Positions 1-9,578 are shown, counted from the stretch's first letter. The stretch: 64,000 nucleotides of DNA from Hymenobacter jejuensis (GCF_006337165.1 NZ_CP040896.1:1302001-1366000), one strand, 5' to 3'. Numbers and translations are program-made. The notes: generated by a model not told the origin, from the letters alone.

Positions 1-740
1 ACTTCCTTCAGCGTAGTGATGTCTTCTTCGACCTCTACGTCCAGCTTTCCGTCGGTGCGCAACACCACTTGGCGCCGTGTATTTTTGATGCCCACACCCC
101 TAATTTTCAGTTCGTGCCGGCCCACGGGCAACGTCAGCGAGTAGTACCCAAACTGATCGGTGGCCGTGCCGATGGATGGCGACTCGATGTACACCGAAGC
201 GCCGATCACGGCCTCGCCCGATTTCAGCTCCCGAACGTGCCCGACCAGCGTGACGTTGCCGTTGGCCGTAGCCCCACGGCCACCACTGATTTCGTATACT
301 TTCAGTTGCAGCGCCGCCGCAGAGCGCGATTTGCGGTTGGCCGCGTCGTCGTTGGCATTGTCAACGACAGCAACTTTTTCCTCATCGCCCGGCCGGAAAT
401 AGTCAGCCGGCAACTCCGATTCCAACCGGAGGCCCGAGGTGATGTACACGCGCCCTTCGCCATCGATAGCGTAATGCAGCTTCGTGCCCTTGAATACCAA
501 ATCCAGCACTTCCGGCAATGGCCGCTCCCGCACTTCCGTCGTGATGGATAAGCTGTCAACGGCCGCCGGATTAAAGTAAAAGCGATACTTCGACTTCGAC
601 TCTATGGCTTTGGCAAAATGCTCAAAAGTGGCCCTCTCAAATATTCCGCTGATTACCGGCGGCGTGGCGTTTTGCGCATAACCGGAAGATACAGCACATA
701 ACATCAAGAATATCAGAAGTATACGTATAAATCTTTTCAT
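1..740 (-). CDS. TonB-dependent receptor-like protein with STN and carboxypeptidase-regulatory domains (N-terminal part)
   Basis: Reading the minus strand from ATG at 740 gives 246 open codons that run off the left edge, so the C-terminus is missing. Residues 1-23 are a signal peptide (MKRFIRILLIFL... ending GYAQ). Residues ~35-90 form an STN (secretin/TonB N-terminal) domain with FAKAIESKSKYRFYF and a VYIT strand. Residues ~145-215 form a carboxypeptidase-regulatory-like beta-sandwich (AVIGASVYIE, GTATDQFGYYSL). The last visible residues (EEDITTLKEV) resemble the linker leading into a TonB plug domain, so I infer an outer-membrane receptor; without the barrel this is not certain. It lies 46 bases downstream of 787-1551 on the same strand and is probably co-transcribed with it. 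Confidence 0.8.
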   Translation of the reverse strand, partial: MKRFIRILLIFLMLCAVSSGYAQNATPPVISGIFERATFEHFAKAIESKSKYRFYFNPAAVDSLSITTEVRERPLPEVLDLVFKGTKLHYAIDGEGRVYITSGLRLESELPADYFRPGDEEKVAVVDNANDDAANRKSRSAAALQLKVYEISGGRGATANGNVTLVGHVRELKSGEAVIGASVYIESPSIGTATDQFGYYSLTLPVGRHELKIRGVGIKNTRRQVVLRTDGKLDVEVEEDITTLKE

Positions 741-786
741 CTAAATCAGTTGCTGCTATGTCAATCGGCCGGCGCTTTCTTACTCG

Positions 787-1551
787 TTACTTGCTTTGTG
801 AAAGCTGGCCTTGCACTGAATTATAATAGGTAACCAACTCCGCCAACGACGTTTCCCTGCTGGCTTTGTTAAATTTTAATTTGTGCTGCCGCGCGTACGC
901 CTCCAGCTCCGATTTTTTATCGCTTAATAATTTTGCCACGCCATTTTTGGAGCTAACCGGATAAAAGCGATTTTCTTGTTGCAGAAAATACGTAACGGCT
1001 TCCGGAAAGGAGCCTTCTATGCCGTTGGGGCCGGCCTTTGTATGGAGCACTTTTACTCTTTTTGCCAAGAGCCTAGCCCTACCGTCGACTAGCAAGTCGT
1101 AGAAACCCGTCGGCACGGAATTATCGGCTACGCTGCCGGTTACAATGCGCGTAAAGGTGTGTTCGCCGAACGCGAAGTAGGTTATTTTTTCGCTTACCAA
1201 GCGCACTTTCAGCGGGCTGGCGACCACCTGCGACACCACCTGATCCAGCTTGATGTCGTACCACAACGGCACGTCTTTGTACAGGACTCCGTCGAAATAA
1301 ACCGCGCCGATCTGCTGGCTGCCGTCTCCGAAAAACTGGTGGCCTTTCATGTAAGGCAACTTGTAATCGATGTATTCCGGCCCGTTGGTCAGGAGCGTGT
1401 TAGGCCCCATAGCCTGCGCATACTGCTTGCTTGCGGTCGTAACAGCGGCAGTCAGCGAGGCGCTATCCTGTGGGCTGGCTTGTCCGAAAACGGGAATAGT
1501 GGGCAATGCCCCTGCAATAAAGCAGTAAAGCCAAAACACCCTTGCATTCAT
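787..1551 (-). CDS. Secreted hypothetical protein
   Basis: 254 residues. I use the ATG at 1551 (MNARVFWLYC...) because it places a clean signal peptide at the N-terminus ending near VFGQ; an upstream ATG at 1572 would add seven residues. The mature part has no family I recognise. It is rich in beta-prone segments, and its C-terminal third is charged and probably helical (SDKKSELEAYARQHKLKF). It is likely periplasmic or surface-exposed. The next gene downstream is the receptor fragment at 1-740, so the pair may work together, but that rests on position only. It is transcribed divergently from pfkB. Confidence 0.65.
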   Translation of the reverse strand: MNARVFWLYCFIAGALPTIPVFGQASPQDSASLTAAVTTASKQYAQAMGPNTLLTNGPEYIDYKLPYMKGHQFFGDGSQQIGAVYFDGVLYKDVPLWYDIKLDQVVSQVVASPLKVRLVSEKITYFAFGEHTFTRIVTGSVADNSVPTGFYDLLVDGRARLLAKRVKVLHTKAGPNGIEGSFPEAVTYFLQQENRFYPVSSKNGVAKLLSDKKSELEAYARQHKLKFNKASRETSLAELVTYYNSVQGQLSQSK

Positions 1552-1713
1552 AAGTACCTTATAATCAATCACTTATATTGCCAACCAATTTATTGCCAAC
1601 AGCTCCACAGGATCGACAATTTTTTGCATTAAATATATAAGTTATTTCACATTAGCTTCTTATATCCACTTTTGTCTCTTGCAGTTCTTTCTCAAACACA
1701 CATCAGCTTGGCC

Positions 1714-2667
1714 ATGAATCGCATCGTAACCCTTACTCTCAACCCGGCCATCGACAAAAGCACCTCGGTGGATAAGCTTGTGCCGGAGCACAAAATGCGG
1801 TGCGTAGCGCCCAAGCTTGAGCCCGGCGGCGGCGGCATCAACGTGTCGCGGGGGCTAAAGCGGCTCGGTCTGGAGTCGCTCGCGCTGTTTCCGGCCGGCG
1901 GACCAGCGGGGCTGCTTTTGCAGGAACTACTTGAGCGCGAGCATATTGCACAACACGCTATTGCCGCGGCCAACTGGACGCGCGAGAACTTTATCGTCGT
2001 CGACTCTGCTACCAATCAGCAGTATCGGTTCGGGATGCCGGGCACGCTGCTTTTGCCTGACGAACAAGCGCAGGTGTTGCGCGTGCTTCAGGAGCTTACG
2101 CCCGCTCCCGAATTTCTGGTTATCAGCGGCAGTATGCCCCCCGGCGTTGCCCCGGATTTTTTGGTAGAAGTAGTGCGGCGGGCGCACGCGGCGGGCACCA
2201 AAGTAATAGCCGATACTTCGGGGCCGGCACTCGAACGCATTGTCGAGGAGGGCGTGTACCTCATCAAGCCCAACGTGGGAGAGCTAGCCCGCATGGCCGG
2301 CGTCGATGAGCTGGACAGCGCCGCTGTGGGCAAAGCCGCCAAAGCCCTGATCGCCAAAGGCAAATGCGAGATTATCGTTGTGTCGTTGGGGCCGCAGGGC
2401 GCCTGCGTCGTGACCCAGGACATGGAAGACCACGTGCCGGCGCCCGCCGTAAAAAAGCGCAGCACTGTAGGAGCCGGCGACAGCATGGTAGCCGGAATGC
2501 TTTACGCGCTATCAACGGGCAAATCGGTGCGCCAGATGGTGCGGCTGGGCGTGGCTTGCGGTACGGCGGCCACGATGAACTCGGGTACCGAACTGTTCAA
2601 GCCTAGTGATGCCGAAAAGCTGTATCAATGGCTGCTCCGAACCATGTCAGAGCATGTATTGGACTAA
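1714..2667 (+). CDS. pfkB: 6-phosphofructokinase, PfkB family (phosphofructokinase II)
   Basis: 317 residues, close to the ~309 of E. coli PfkB and alignable to it from memory along its whole length (TLTLNPAID start, EPGGGGINVSRGL, WTRENF, QYRFGMPG, ISGSMPPGV, VVSLGPQGA). The C-terminal PfkB signature STVGAGDSMVAGM carries the catalytic Asp and the anion hole. It belongs to the ribokinase superfamily and phosphorylates fructose-6-phosphate with ATP in glycolysis. Related 1-phosphofructokinases and tagatose-6-phosphate kinases share the fold, so the exact substrate is inferred. I chose the ATG at 1714 over an upstream ATG-less extension because homologous sequence begins at MNRIVTLTLNP. It is monocistronic here. 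Confidence 0.88.
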   Translation: MNRIVTLTLNPAIDKSTSVDKLVPEHKMRCVAPKLEPGGGGINVSRGLKRLGLESLALFPAGGPAGLLLQELLEREHIAQHAIAAANWTRENFIVVDSATNQQYRFGMPGTLLLPDEQAQVLRVLQELTPAPEFLVISGSMPPGVAPDFLVEVVRRAHAAGTKVIADTSGPALERIVEEGVYLIKPNVGELARMAGVDELDSAAVGKAAKALIAKGKCEIIVVSLGPQGACVVTQDMEDHVPAPAVKKRSTVGAGDSMVAGMLYALSTGKSVRQMVRLGVACGTAATMNSGTELFKPSDAEKLYQWLLRTMSEHVLD

Positions 2668-2722
2668 ACAGGCCACACCTGCCAGCCATTAACTAATTGA
2701 CTATATGATACTTATGATTAAA

Positions 2723-3466
2723 TCACAATTTTAAGCTTACAGTTGCTTGCGCTAACTGGTACTTGAACTCCCGAACAGTGGATCGCTGGCCCAGACCGAT
2801 ATGGTTTAACCCAGCCATGTAACGCAGGTCCAGGCTTAGGTGGTTTGACAGCGAAAGTTCAATGCCGGCGCTGGCCCCAACGTTACGCTCTTCCGTGTCG
2901 TGCGTTACGTTGAAAGTGCCGTTTGCGGCTTGTTGCTTGGCCTTAATCAGCAAGTCAAATTGGGGCCCAACCATGAGCACTACTCGCGGGCTGATGGCAT
3001 ATTCCAGCATAACGGGCAGCGATAAATATTGCAGCCGGTACTTCAGGCCGGCATCCTTGTCCTCACCGGCCCTTTGCGAAATCAGGTAGTCTTGTTGCAG
3101 AGATAATTTGCCAAACAAAGGCACTTGCAGCGTGAATCCGCCGGTAAACCCAGGCGCCCAAATGGTTTTGAACGGCGGGCTGGGCTTGGGCGATACTTGA
3201 TTAAAATTCATCGCCGACAGATTGCCTCCTAATTTAATCCCGAACCTCGCCCGTCTTTTTTCCGGCGCTTGCTGTTGAACAGCTTTTTCCTCTGGCTGGG
3301 GGTGGAGGTATGGAGCAGCAGGCGCTTCGCAATGCACTGTATGCAGCACCGCTTGCCGATGCGCTGAGTTATGCGCTTGAGCAACCTGTATGAAACAAAC
3401 CCAAATTCCTGGAGCAAGTAACGCGTGCTGCATTGCGAAATGGCATAACCTCTCCCAATGTATCAC
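2723..3466 (-). CDS. Porin-family outer-membrane beta-barrel protein (PorT-like)
   Basis: 247 residues from ATG 3466, or 236 from ATG 3433 (MQHALLAPGIW...), which gives a more typical signal peptide. Residues ~80-247 show alternating amphipathic strands typical of an eight-stranded outer-membrane barrel of Bacteroidota: GIKLGGNLSAMNF at the start, SLQQDYLISQRAG, YLSLPVMLEYAISPR and a final aromatic strand ending in Leu. The region before the barrel (residues 40-75) is low-complexity and proline/glutamine-rich. Its function is unknown; members of this fold are found both in gliding/T9SS components and as generic surface proteins. It is divergent from the prolyl oligopeptidase gene. Confidence 0.7.
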   Translation of the reverse strand: MIHWERLCHFAMQHALLAPGIWVCFIQVAQAHNSAHRQAVLHTVHCEAPAAPYLHPQPEEKAVQQQAPEKRRARFGIKLGGNLSAMNFNQVSPKPSPPFKTIWAPGFTGGFTLQVPLFGKLSLQQDYLISQRAGEDKDAGLKYRLQYLSLPVMLEYAISPRVVLMVGPQFDLLIKAKQQAANGTFNVTHDTEERNVGASAGIELSLSNHLSLDLRYMAGLNHIGLGQRSTVREFKYQLAQATVSLKL

Positions 3467-3669
3467 TCTTGTTAGTAAGCATTTAGCTAACGCAACAAAT
3501 AAACCAAGTAGGCTCTGATTTGCTTGTTTGCAACGAACAAACTAAAATCCACCCAAACATTAATTTGCTGGCGAACGCGCACCCGTACCCGTGTTTTCTG
3601 CTACATAATGCGTGCAACCACCCACGCTTTGCTCAGACTTTATACTTAGTCATAACTTCTCCAAAGCTC

Positions 3670-5805
3670 ATGAAACAACGCTTCCTCGCTCTTGTGGCTC
3701 TACTACTCAGTAGCCACGCCTACGCGCAGTACACCAAAACCGCCATCAAAACGCTGCCCTATCCCCAAACCAAGAAGGTAGACACCGTTACTACCTACTT
3801 CGGGACCAAAGTGCCGGACCCCTACCGGTGGCTCGAAAACGACCAAGCGGCCGAAACAAAGGCTTGGGTGCAGGAGGAAAACAAAGTGACCCAGAATTAC
3901 TTGGCCCAGATTCCGTACCGGGAAGCCATTCACAAACGGCTCGAAACGCTGTGGAATTACGAGAAATACGAGGCGCCTTTTAAGGAAGGCAAGTACACGT
4001 ATTTCTCAAAAAATACGGGCTTGCAGAATCAGTCGGCGCTGTACCGCCAGGTGGGCAACGGCGCGCCGGAGCTTTTTCTGGACCCCAACACTTTCTCGAA
4101 AGACGGCACTACATCGCTGGCCGGCATCAATTTCACCAAGGACGGCAGCATGGCGGCCTACCTGATTTCGGAGGGCGGCTCCGACTGGCGCAAAGTCATT
4201 GTGTTGAAGACTGCCGATAAGTCCATCATCGGCGATACGCTCACGGACGTAAAGTTTTCGGGCATCGCCTGGAAAGGCAACGACGGCTTTTATTACAGCA
4301 GCTACGACAAGCCCAAAGTTGGCAGTCAGCTGGCGGGCCTCACGCAGTACCACAAGCTGTATTATCACAAGTTGGGCACGCTGCAAAGCACTGATAAACT
4401 GGTGTTTGGCGGCGACAAAACCCCGCGCCGCTACATCAACGCACATCTTACTGAAGATCAACGCTTTCTGGTGATATCGGCTGCCAATACTACTACCGGC
4501 AACGAGCTTTATGTGCAGGACTTGAGCAAGCCCAGCAGCGGCATTGTGCAGGTAGTCGATAATTTCGACAACGAGCACCAAGTTGTCGACAATGTGGGCA
4601 GCAAGCTCTACGTATTTACCAACCTAAACGCGCCGAACTTCCGGGTGGTGACCGTGGATGCCGCCAATCCCAAACCGGCCAACTGGAAAGACCTGATTCC
4701 AGAGACGAAAAACGTGCTCGACGTTTCGACTGTCGGCGGGAAAATATTTGCCCAGTATTTGAAAGACGCCACCTCCCTGGTGGAGCAGTACGACATGAAC
4801 GGTAAAAAGGAGCGCTCGGTAGAATTGCCTTCTATTGGCTCGGCTAGCGGCTTTAATGGCAAGAAGGAAGAGAAGGAAACCTACTACACGTTCACCTCAT
4901 ACATCTATCCGCCCACGATTTTCAAGTACGACATCGCCACGGGCAAATCGACGGTGTACAAAAAGCCGAACGTGCAGTTCGATCCAACGAAATTCGAGTC
5001 GAAACAGGTGTTTTATAACTCCAAAGACGGCACCCGGATTCCGATGATTATCACCTACAAAAAAGGCTTGGTGATGAACGGCAAGAACCCCACGCTGCTG
5101 TACGCTTACGGCGGGTTTGGCATTAGCATGACGCCGAGCTTTAGCACCTCCAACATCGTGTTGCTAGAAAACGGTGGCATTTACGCAGTTCCTAATTTGC
5201 GCGGGGGCGGCGAATACGGCGAAACCTGGCACTTGGCCGGCACCAAAATGAAAAAGCAGAACGTGTTCGACGATTTCATTGCCGCCGCCGAGTACCTGGT
5301 GAAAAACAACTACACCTCGAAGGATTTCCTCGCGATTTCGGGCGGATCTAACGGCGGCCTATTGGTAGGCGCTGCCATGACGCAGCATCCGGAGCTGTTT
5401 AAAGTAGCTTTCCCGGCCGTGGGCGTGATGGATATGTTGCGCTACAATAAGTTTACGGCCGGCGCGGGCTGGGCCTACGACTACGGCACGGCCGAGGACT
5501 CAAAGGAAATGTTTGAGTACATCTATAAGTACTCGCCCTACCACGCCCTGAAGCCCGCCGAATACCCTGCTACGCTCATCACGACCGCCGATCACGACGA
5601 CCGCGTGGTGCCGGCGCACTCGTTTAAGTTTGCGTCGCGCATTCAGGAAAACCAGAAGGGTACGTCACCCGTCCTGATCCGCATCGAAACCAAAGCCGGT
5701 CACGGCGCGGGCCGCTCGACGGCGCAGGTAATCAGCGAGCAGACCGACAAATGGGCCTTCATGTTCCACAACATGGGCGTGCAATACCCGTCTGCGAAAA
5801 ATTAG
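3670..5805 (+). CDS. Prolyl oligopeptidase, S9A family
   Basis: 711 residues starting at ATG 3670, which begins a signal peptide (MKQRFLALVALLLSSHAYAQ); the frame is open 50 codons further upstream but without homology. After the signal comes the S9A N-terminal segment (DPYRWLEND), then a seven-bladed propeller, then the alpha/beta-hydrolase domain. The catalytic Ser is ~560 in SGGSNGG, the Asp ~644 in ADHDDRVVP and the His ~678 in KAGHGAG. It cleaves short proline-containing peptides, here probably in the periplasm. A strong terminator follows at 5826-5864. Confidence 0.93.
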   Translation: MKQRFLALVALLLSSHAYAQYTKTAIKTLPYPQTKKVDTVTTYFGTKVPDPYRWLENDQAAETKAWVQEENKVTQNYLAQIPYREAIHKRLETLWNYEKYEAPFKEGKYTYFSKNTGLQNQSALYRQVGNGAPELFLDPNTFSKDGTTSLAGINFTKDGSMAAYLISEGGSDWRKVIVLKTADKSIIGDTLTDVKFSGIAWKGNDGFYYSSYDKPKVGSQLAGLTQYHKLYYHKLGTLQSTDKLVFGGDKTPRRYINAHLTEDQRFLVISAANTTTGNELYVQDLSKPSSGIVQVVDNFDNEHQVVDNVGSKLYVFTNLNAPNFRVVTVDAANPKPANWKDLIPETKNVLDVSTVGGKIFAQYLKDATSLVEQYDMNGKKERSVELPSIGSASGFNGKKEEKETYYTFTSYIYPPTIFKYDIATGKSTVYKKPNVQFDPTKFESKQVFYNSKDGTRIPMIITYKKGLVMNGKNPTLLYAYGGFGISMTPSFSTSNIVLLENGGIYAVPNLRGGGEYGETWHLAGTKMKKQNVFDDFIAAAEYLVKNNYTSKDFLAISGGSNGGLLVGAAMTQHPELFKVAFPAVGVMDMLRYNKFTAGAGWAYDYGTAEDSKEMFEYIYKYSPYHALKPAEYPATLITTADHDDRVVPAHSFKFASRIQENQKGTSPVLIRIETKAGHGAGRSTAQVISEQTDKWAFMFHNMGVQYPSAKN

Positions 5806-5825
5806 GTTTGGACTAACTGGCCTTG

Positions 5826-5864
5826 AAAAAACTTGCCGGCTCAGTAGGGCCGGCAAGTTTTTTT
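5826..5864 (+). terminator. Rho-independent terminator after prolyl oligopeptidase
   Basis: A 9-bp GC-rich perfect stem (CTTGCCGGC at 5832-5840 with GCCGGCAAG at 5849-5857) and an 8-base loop, preceded by six A and followed by seven T. The A and T tracts extend the pairing. Confidence 0.9.
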
Positions 5865-6008
5865 ATGGCCTGCCGTGACGCAAACGGCGGTAATCTAGCT
5901 TTATACCAAGTACTTGATTATCTTACTATTACAAGCCACCTTTTGCAACCAAACCTGTCTTTTTATGCGCTAAGTAGGAATCCGATTTTTCACCTAAACT
6001 TTTCGGCC

Positions 6009-6800
6009 ATGAACGACCAAACTGCCTTGATTACCGGTGCCTCCAACGGCATTGGTTTCGAACTGGCCCGCTGCTTCGCCCGCGACGATTACCGCGTCGT
6101 GCTCGTTGCCCGCCACCTCGACGAGTTGAAGGAAGCCGCCCGCCTGCTGCACCAGGAGTTCGGCGGCGTCGACATTGTGCTGTTGCCCTTCGACCTGAGC
6201 CGCCCCGAAACGCCCGAGCAGATTTATGCCGAGACAACCAAACGGGGTTTTCAAATAGACGCGCTGGTCAATGACGCGGGTTTTGGTGAAACGGGCTATT
6301 TCACCGATACCGACATGCAGACCGAGCTAGACATTATTCAGGTAAACGCGACCTCGCTCGTGCACCTGACCAAGCTCTACCTGCGCGACATGGTAGCCCG
6401 CAACGAAGGCCGGATTCTGCAGCTCGGTTCCGTGGCCTCTTTCACGCCCAGTCCGTGCCAAGCCGTGTACGCCGCGACTAAGGCTTTTGTGCTCAGCTTC
6501 GCCGAAGCCGTGCAGCATGAGCTAAAGCAGAAAAAATCGGCCGTGACCATGACTATTCTCTGTCCGCCGCCCACCGCCACCAACTTCTTCCACGTTGCCC
6601 ACGCCGAAGATACCTGGGCCGCCAACCACGCTGCCTCGCCCCGCGAAGTAGCACAACAAGGCTACGACGCGCTGATGGACGGCGCGGCCCGCTCCCTGCC
6701 GACAATCAGCGCCAAAGTCAATTTCTTCTCCAGCCTGCTCCTCCCCGATTCGGTGCTGGCCACGCTGATGAATACGCAGCTACATCCGACGAATAAGTAA
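6009..6800 (+). CDS. Short-chain dehydrogenase/reductase (SDR) family oxidoreductase
   Basis: 263 residues. The Rossmann nucleotide-binding motif GASNGIG lies at residues ~10-16, NDAG near 88, and the catalytic Ser-Tyr-Lys set is seen as GSVASF and YAATK (~150). It is a classical SDR, NAD(P)-dependent by family, of the group that acts on hydrophobic or lipid-like alcohols and ketones (DltE/YqjQ-like); the substrate is unknown. The start is the ATG at 6009, since the upstream open frame overlaps the preceding terminator. It is cytoplasmic and appears monocistronic. Confidence 0.87.
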   Translation: MNDQTALITGASNGIGFELARCFARDDYRVVLVARHLDELKEAARLLHQEFGGVDIVLLPFDLSRPETPEQIYAETTKRGFQIDALVNDAGFGETGYFTDTDMQTELDIIQVNATSLVHLTKLYLRDMVARNEGRILQLGSVASFTPSPCQAVYAATKAFVLSFAEAVQHELKQKKSAVTMTILCPPPTATNFFHVAHAEDTWAANHAASPREVAQQGYDALMDGAARSLPTISAKVNFFSSLLLPDSVLATLMNTQLHPTNK

Positions 6801-6815
6801 GCCATTTGTAAACGA

Positions 6816-6856
6816 GCTTGTCCGTATTCTTCAAGGATGAAAGAATACGGACAAGC
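6816..6856 (+). terminator. 16-bp hairpin downstream of the SDR gene
   Basis: Perfect inverted repeat (GCTTGTCCGTATTCTT at 6816-6831, complement at 6841-6856) with a 9-base loop. There is no T tract, so it may act as a 3'-end stabiliser rather than a classic terminator. Confidence 0.55.
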
Positions 6857-7120
6857 ACTTGTGTAAGTACCTTATAATGTGATAGATACAAATTACTAAA
6901 CTAGCTCAATTCATAATCACCTTTTGCGCTGTTTTCGCTGGGTCAGGGCATTTTTAATGGGCGTATCGCTCGTTCTGCTGAGGGGCATTAAGTGAGAATT
7001 TTTAATTTTGCCTTTACCAACAGAAAAACCGGTTTATGTGATAGCTGACTTCTTTCAAAAATCGAGTAGCCAACCCACCTCGTGGGTTGCTCTAGCCAAT
7101 TGCTTTTTGAGAAAGAAATC
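6857..7120. other. Intergenic spacer before the ABC-F gene
   Basis: No gene is supported here. It holds the 15-mer TAAGTACCTTATAAT (6864-6878), also found at 1551-1565, and a -7 promoter element at 7003-7010. Confidence 0.6.
7003..7010 (+). promoter_or_regulatory. Candidate -7 element for the ABC-F gene
   Basis: TAATTTTG matches the Bacteroidota TAnnTTTG -7 box about 110 bases before the start codon. No good -33 TTTG is visible, so support is moderate. Confidence 0.4.
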
Positions 7121-8710
7121 ATGCTATTCCTACAAAACCTCGGGTATGCACACCCCAATAAAGATGTGCTATTTGACAGCCTGAATCTGGCAGTCAACGC
7201 CCACCAGAAAATCGCGCTAATCGGCAACAACGGAGCCGGAAAATCGACGCTACTGCAACTTATTGCCGGCGTGTTGTCGCCGAACGGCGGGACTGTGAGC
7301 ACTAGCGCTGCGCCGTATTACGTGCCGCAGCATTTCGGGCAGTTCGACGAGCTTACCGTGGCCCAGGCGCTGCACATCGAAGGCAAAATTGCCGCCTTGC
7401 AGGAAATCCTGGACGGCAAAGCGACAGATGCCAATCTGGCCGTGCTGGACGACGACTGGACCATCGAGGAAAGAAGCCAGGAAGCCCTGCTGCATTGGGG
7501 CTTGGCCGAGGTGAGTCTAACACAACCAATGGCAAACCTCAGCGGCGGCCAGAAAACCAAGGTTTTCCTGGCGGGCATTGCCATTCATCAGCCCGAACTC
7601 GTGTTGCTCGACGAGCCCAGCAATCACCTGGATACCGCCGGGCGGCAACTGCTCTACAATTTCATCAAGACCACTCCGAGTACTTTGCTGGTGGTAAGCC
7701 ACGACCGCAAACTACTCAATTTGCTCGATTCGGTGTGTGAGTTGAGCAAGCGGGGGCTTACGCTGTATGGCGGCAACTACGATTTCTACGCCGAGCAAAA
7801 GCAGGTGGAAAGCAATGCCTTGAACCAAGACGTAAAGAGTCGGGAAAGAGCCCTTCGCAAAGCCAAAGAAACCGAGCGCGAAGCTCTGGAACGCAAGCAA
7901 AAGCTGGATGCCCGCGGCAAGAAAAACCAGGACAAGGCCGGCCTGCCCACCATCGTGCTCAACATGATGCGCAACAACGCCGAAAAGAGCACCTCCCGCC
8001 TCAAAGGCATTCACGCAGAGAAAGTCGGCGCGATTTCACAAGAGTTGAGCGAGTTACGGAAGGAACTGCCCGACACCGACAAAATGAAACTTGGCTTCGA
8101 CAATTCGGCCCTGCACAAAGGCAAAATATTGGTCGCCGCCACAAACGTGAACTACGCCTATGGCGCGCGTCTGCTGTGGCGCGAAGCCCTGAATTTTCAG
8201 ATCCTAAGTGGCGAACGGTTGGCGCTACGCGGGCTGAACGGTTCCGGCAAAACGACGCTTATCAAGCTCCTGTTGGGTGAGCTGGAACCTACGCAGGGCA
8301 CAATAGCGCGGGCCGGGGATAAAGCAGTATTTATTGATCAGGATTATTCCCTCCTCCACGACCAGCTCTCGGTGTTCGAGCAGGCGCAGCACTTCAATGC
8401 GTCGGGGTTACAGGAACACGAAGTGAAGATTCGCCTGACCCGGTTTCTGTTTACGAAAGACTATTGGGACAAACCGTGCAGTACCCTTAGCGGCGGCGAG
8501 AAAATGCGGCTCTCGCTGTGCTGCCTCATGATTAGCAACCAAGCGCCCGACCTCATCATTCTGGATGAACCCACTAATAACCTCGACATCCAGAACCTGG
8601 AAATCCTAACGGCTGCCATTAGCGACTACCACGGAACACTGATTGTGGTATCGCACGACGAGTATTTCCTGGAGCAGCTGCACATAGAACGGACCATCTT
8701 GTTGGGGTAA
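7121..8710 (+). CDS. ABC-F family ATP-binding protein
   Basis: 529 residues with two ATPase domains and no membrane segments. Domain 1 has Walker A GNNGAGKST (~37), signature LSGGQKTK and Walker B LVLLDEPSNHLD. A charged, probably coiled-coil linker follows (~240-300). Domain 2 has GLNGSGKTT, LSGGEKMRLSL and LIILDEPTNNLD. ABC-F proteins bind the ribosome near the E site and relieve stalling; some protect against antibiotics, but nothing here shows which class this is. The start is ATG 7121 (MLFLQNLGYAHPN), where family homology begins. Confidence 0.9.
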   Translation: MLFLQNLGYAHPNKDVLFDSLNLAVNAHQKIALIGNNGAGKSTLLQLIAGVLSPNGGTVSTSAAPYYVPQHFGQFDELTVAQALHIEGKIAALQEILDGKATDANLAVLDDDWTIEERSQEALLHWGLAEVSLTQPMANLSGGQKTKVFLAGIAIHQPELVLLDEPSNHLDTAGRQLLYNFIKTTPSTLLVVSHDRKLLNLLDSVCELSKRGLTLYGGNYDFYAEQKQVESNALNQDVKSRERALRKAKETEREALERKQKLDARGKKNQDKAGLPTIVLNMMRNNAEKSTSRLKGIHAEKVGAISQELSELRKELPDTDKMKLGFDNSALHKGKILVAATNVNYAYGARLLWREALNFQILSGERLALRGLNGSGKTTLIKLLLGELEPTQGTIARAGDKAVFIDQDYSLLHDQLSVFEQAQHFNASGLQEHEVKIRLTRFLFTKDYWDKPCSTLSGGEKMRLSLCCLMISNQAPDLIILDEPTNNLDIQNLEILTAAISDYHGTLIVVSHDEYFLEQLHIERTILLG

Positions 8711-8762
8711 GCCCCGAGCAACTCGATAAACAAAAAGATAAAATTTATCAGGATTCGCTTGC

Positions 8763-8770
8763 TAACTTTG
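8763..8770 (+). promoter_or_regulatory. Candidate -7 element upstream of the membrane-protein pair
   Basis: TAACTTTG fits TAnnTTTG. It lies 174 bases before the ATG at 8945, implying a long leader if used; no -33 box is evident. Confidence 0.35.
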
Positions 8771-8944
8771 AAAAACAAAGTACTTTTGAAAGCGTAATAA
8801 AACACGTAGAAAAGCACGCAGAGTATCCTTCTAGAATCTGCGCTACAGGTTGTGTAAGCAGCAGAAGCAACAGCCTACCTTCTCAGAACCACTGGGTATC
8901 CACCGGCGACAAAAGAAACTTCTTCCCCTCTCGAATTTAAAACC

Positions 8945-9529
8945 ATGACTGCTATGACCCTTTCCAAAAGCATCCTTCGCATTATACTTGCTACGGCGTT
9001 TCTGCTACTCATTCCCTTGGTGGCGATGCAATTCACCCACGAAGTAGTCTGGACCCTCTCGGATTTTGTGGTTGCGGGCGCCCTCCTCTTCGGCACAGGC
9101 CTTACGTACATCCTGGTGGCCCGGAAATGGAACAATACCACGTATCGCATGGGGGTCGGGGTGGCGGTAGCGGCAGGGCTTCTGCTCGTCTGGGCGAATC
9201 TGGCAGTGGGGCTCGTTGGGAGCGAAGACAACCCCGTCAACCTGCTCTATGGGCTGGTGCTTGCCGTGGGCATCATCGGCGCCGTTGTCGCCCGCTTCCG
9301 GCCGCTGGGCATGTCCAACGCCATGTTTGCGGCATCGCTTACATATGTGATAGTTACCGTAATAGCGCTATTTGTCTGGACGCCCTCGGGTGCTGTCGCC
9401 GAACCCTCTGTGGGCCTCGCGAATGTGATAGGCGCTAATGCAGCCTTCGCCGCTATATGGGCCGCTTCGGGTCTGTTGTTTCGCCGCGCCAGCGCTGCGG
9501 GCTCGAATATGGGGCAACGCCTAGCCTAG
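8945..9529 (+). CDS. Hypothetical multi-pass membrane protein, paralog of the next gene
   Basis: 194 residues with five to six hydrophobic helices: ~10-30, 40-58, 68-90, 97-113, 120-140 and 155-175. It carries the conserved stretch NLAVGLVGSEDNPVNLLY (~85-102), nearly identical to the next gene. Relative to that gene it has an extra N-terminal helix (residues 1-35). I do not recognise a named function. It is the first gene of a two-gene tandem duplication (49-base gap), probably one transcript. Confidence 0.72.
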   Translation: MTAMTLSKSILRIILATAFLLLIPLVAMQFTHEVVWTLSDFVVAGALLFGTGLTYILVARKWNNTTYRMGVGVAVAAGLLLVWANLAVGLVGSEDNPVNLLYGLVLAVGIIGAVVARFRPLGMSNAMFAASLTYVIVTVIALFVWTPSGAVAEPSVGLANVIGANAAFAAIWAASGLLFRRASAAGSNMGQRLA

Positions 9530-9578
9530 AGACGCACAGTATCAAACTGTATTATTCCCTGCCCTCATTCTTGTTCAT

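Noticed and set aside
302..559. 85-codon minus-strand frame at the left edge
   Set aside because: It is in a different frame from the receptor gene (1-740), which has a signal peptide and STN domain and stays open across the whole interval.
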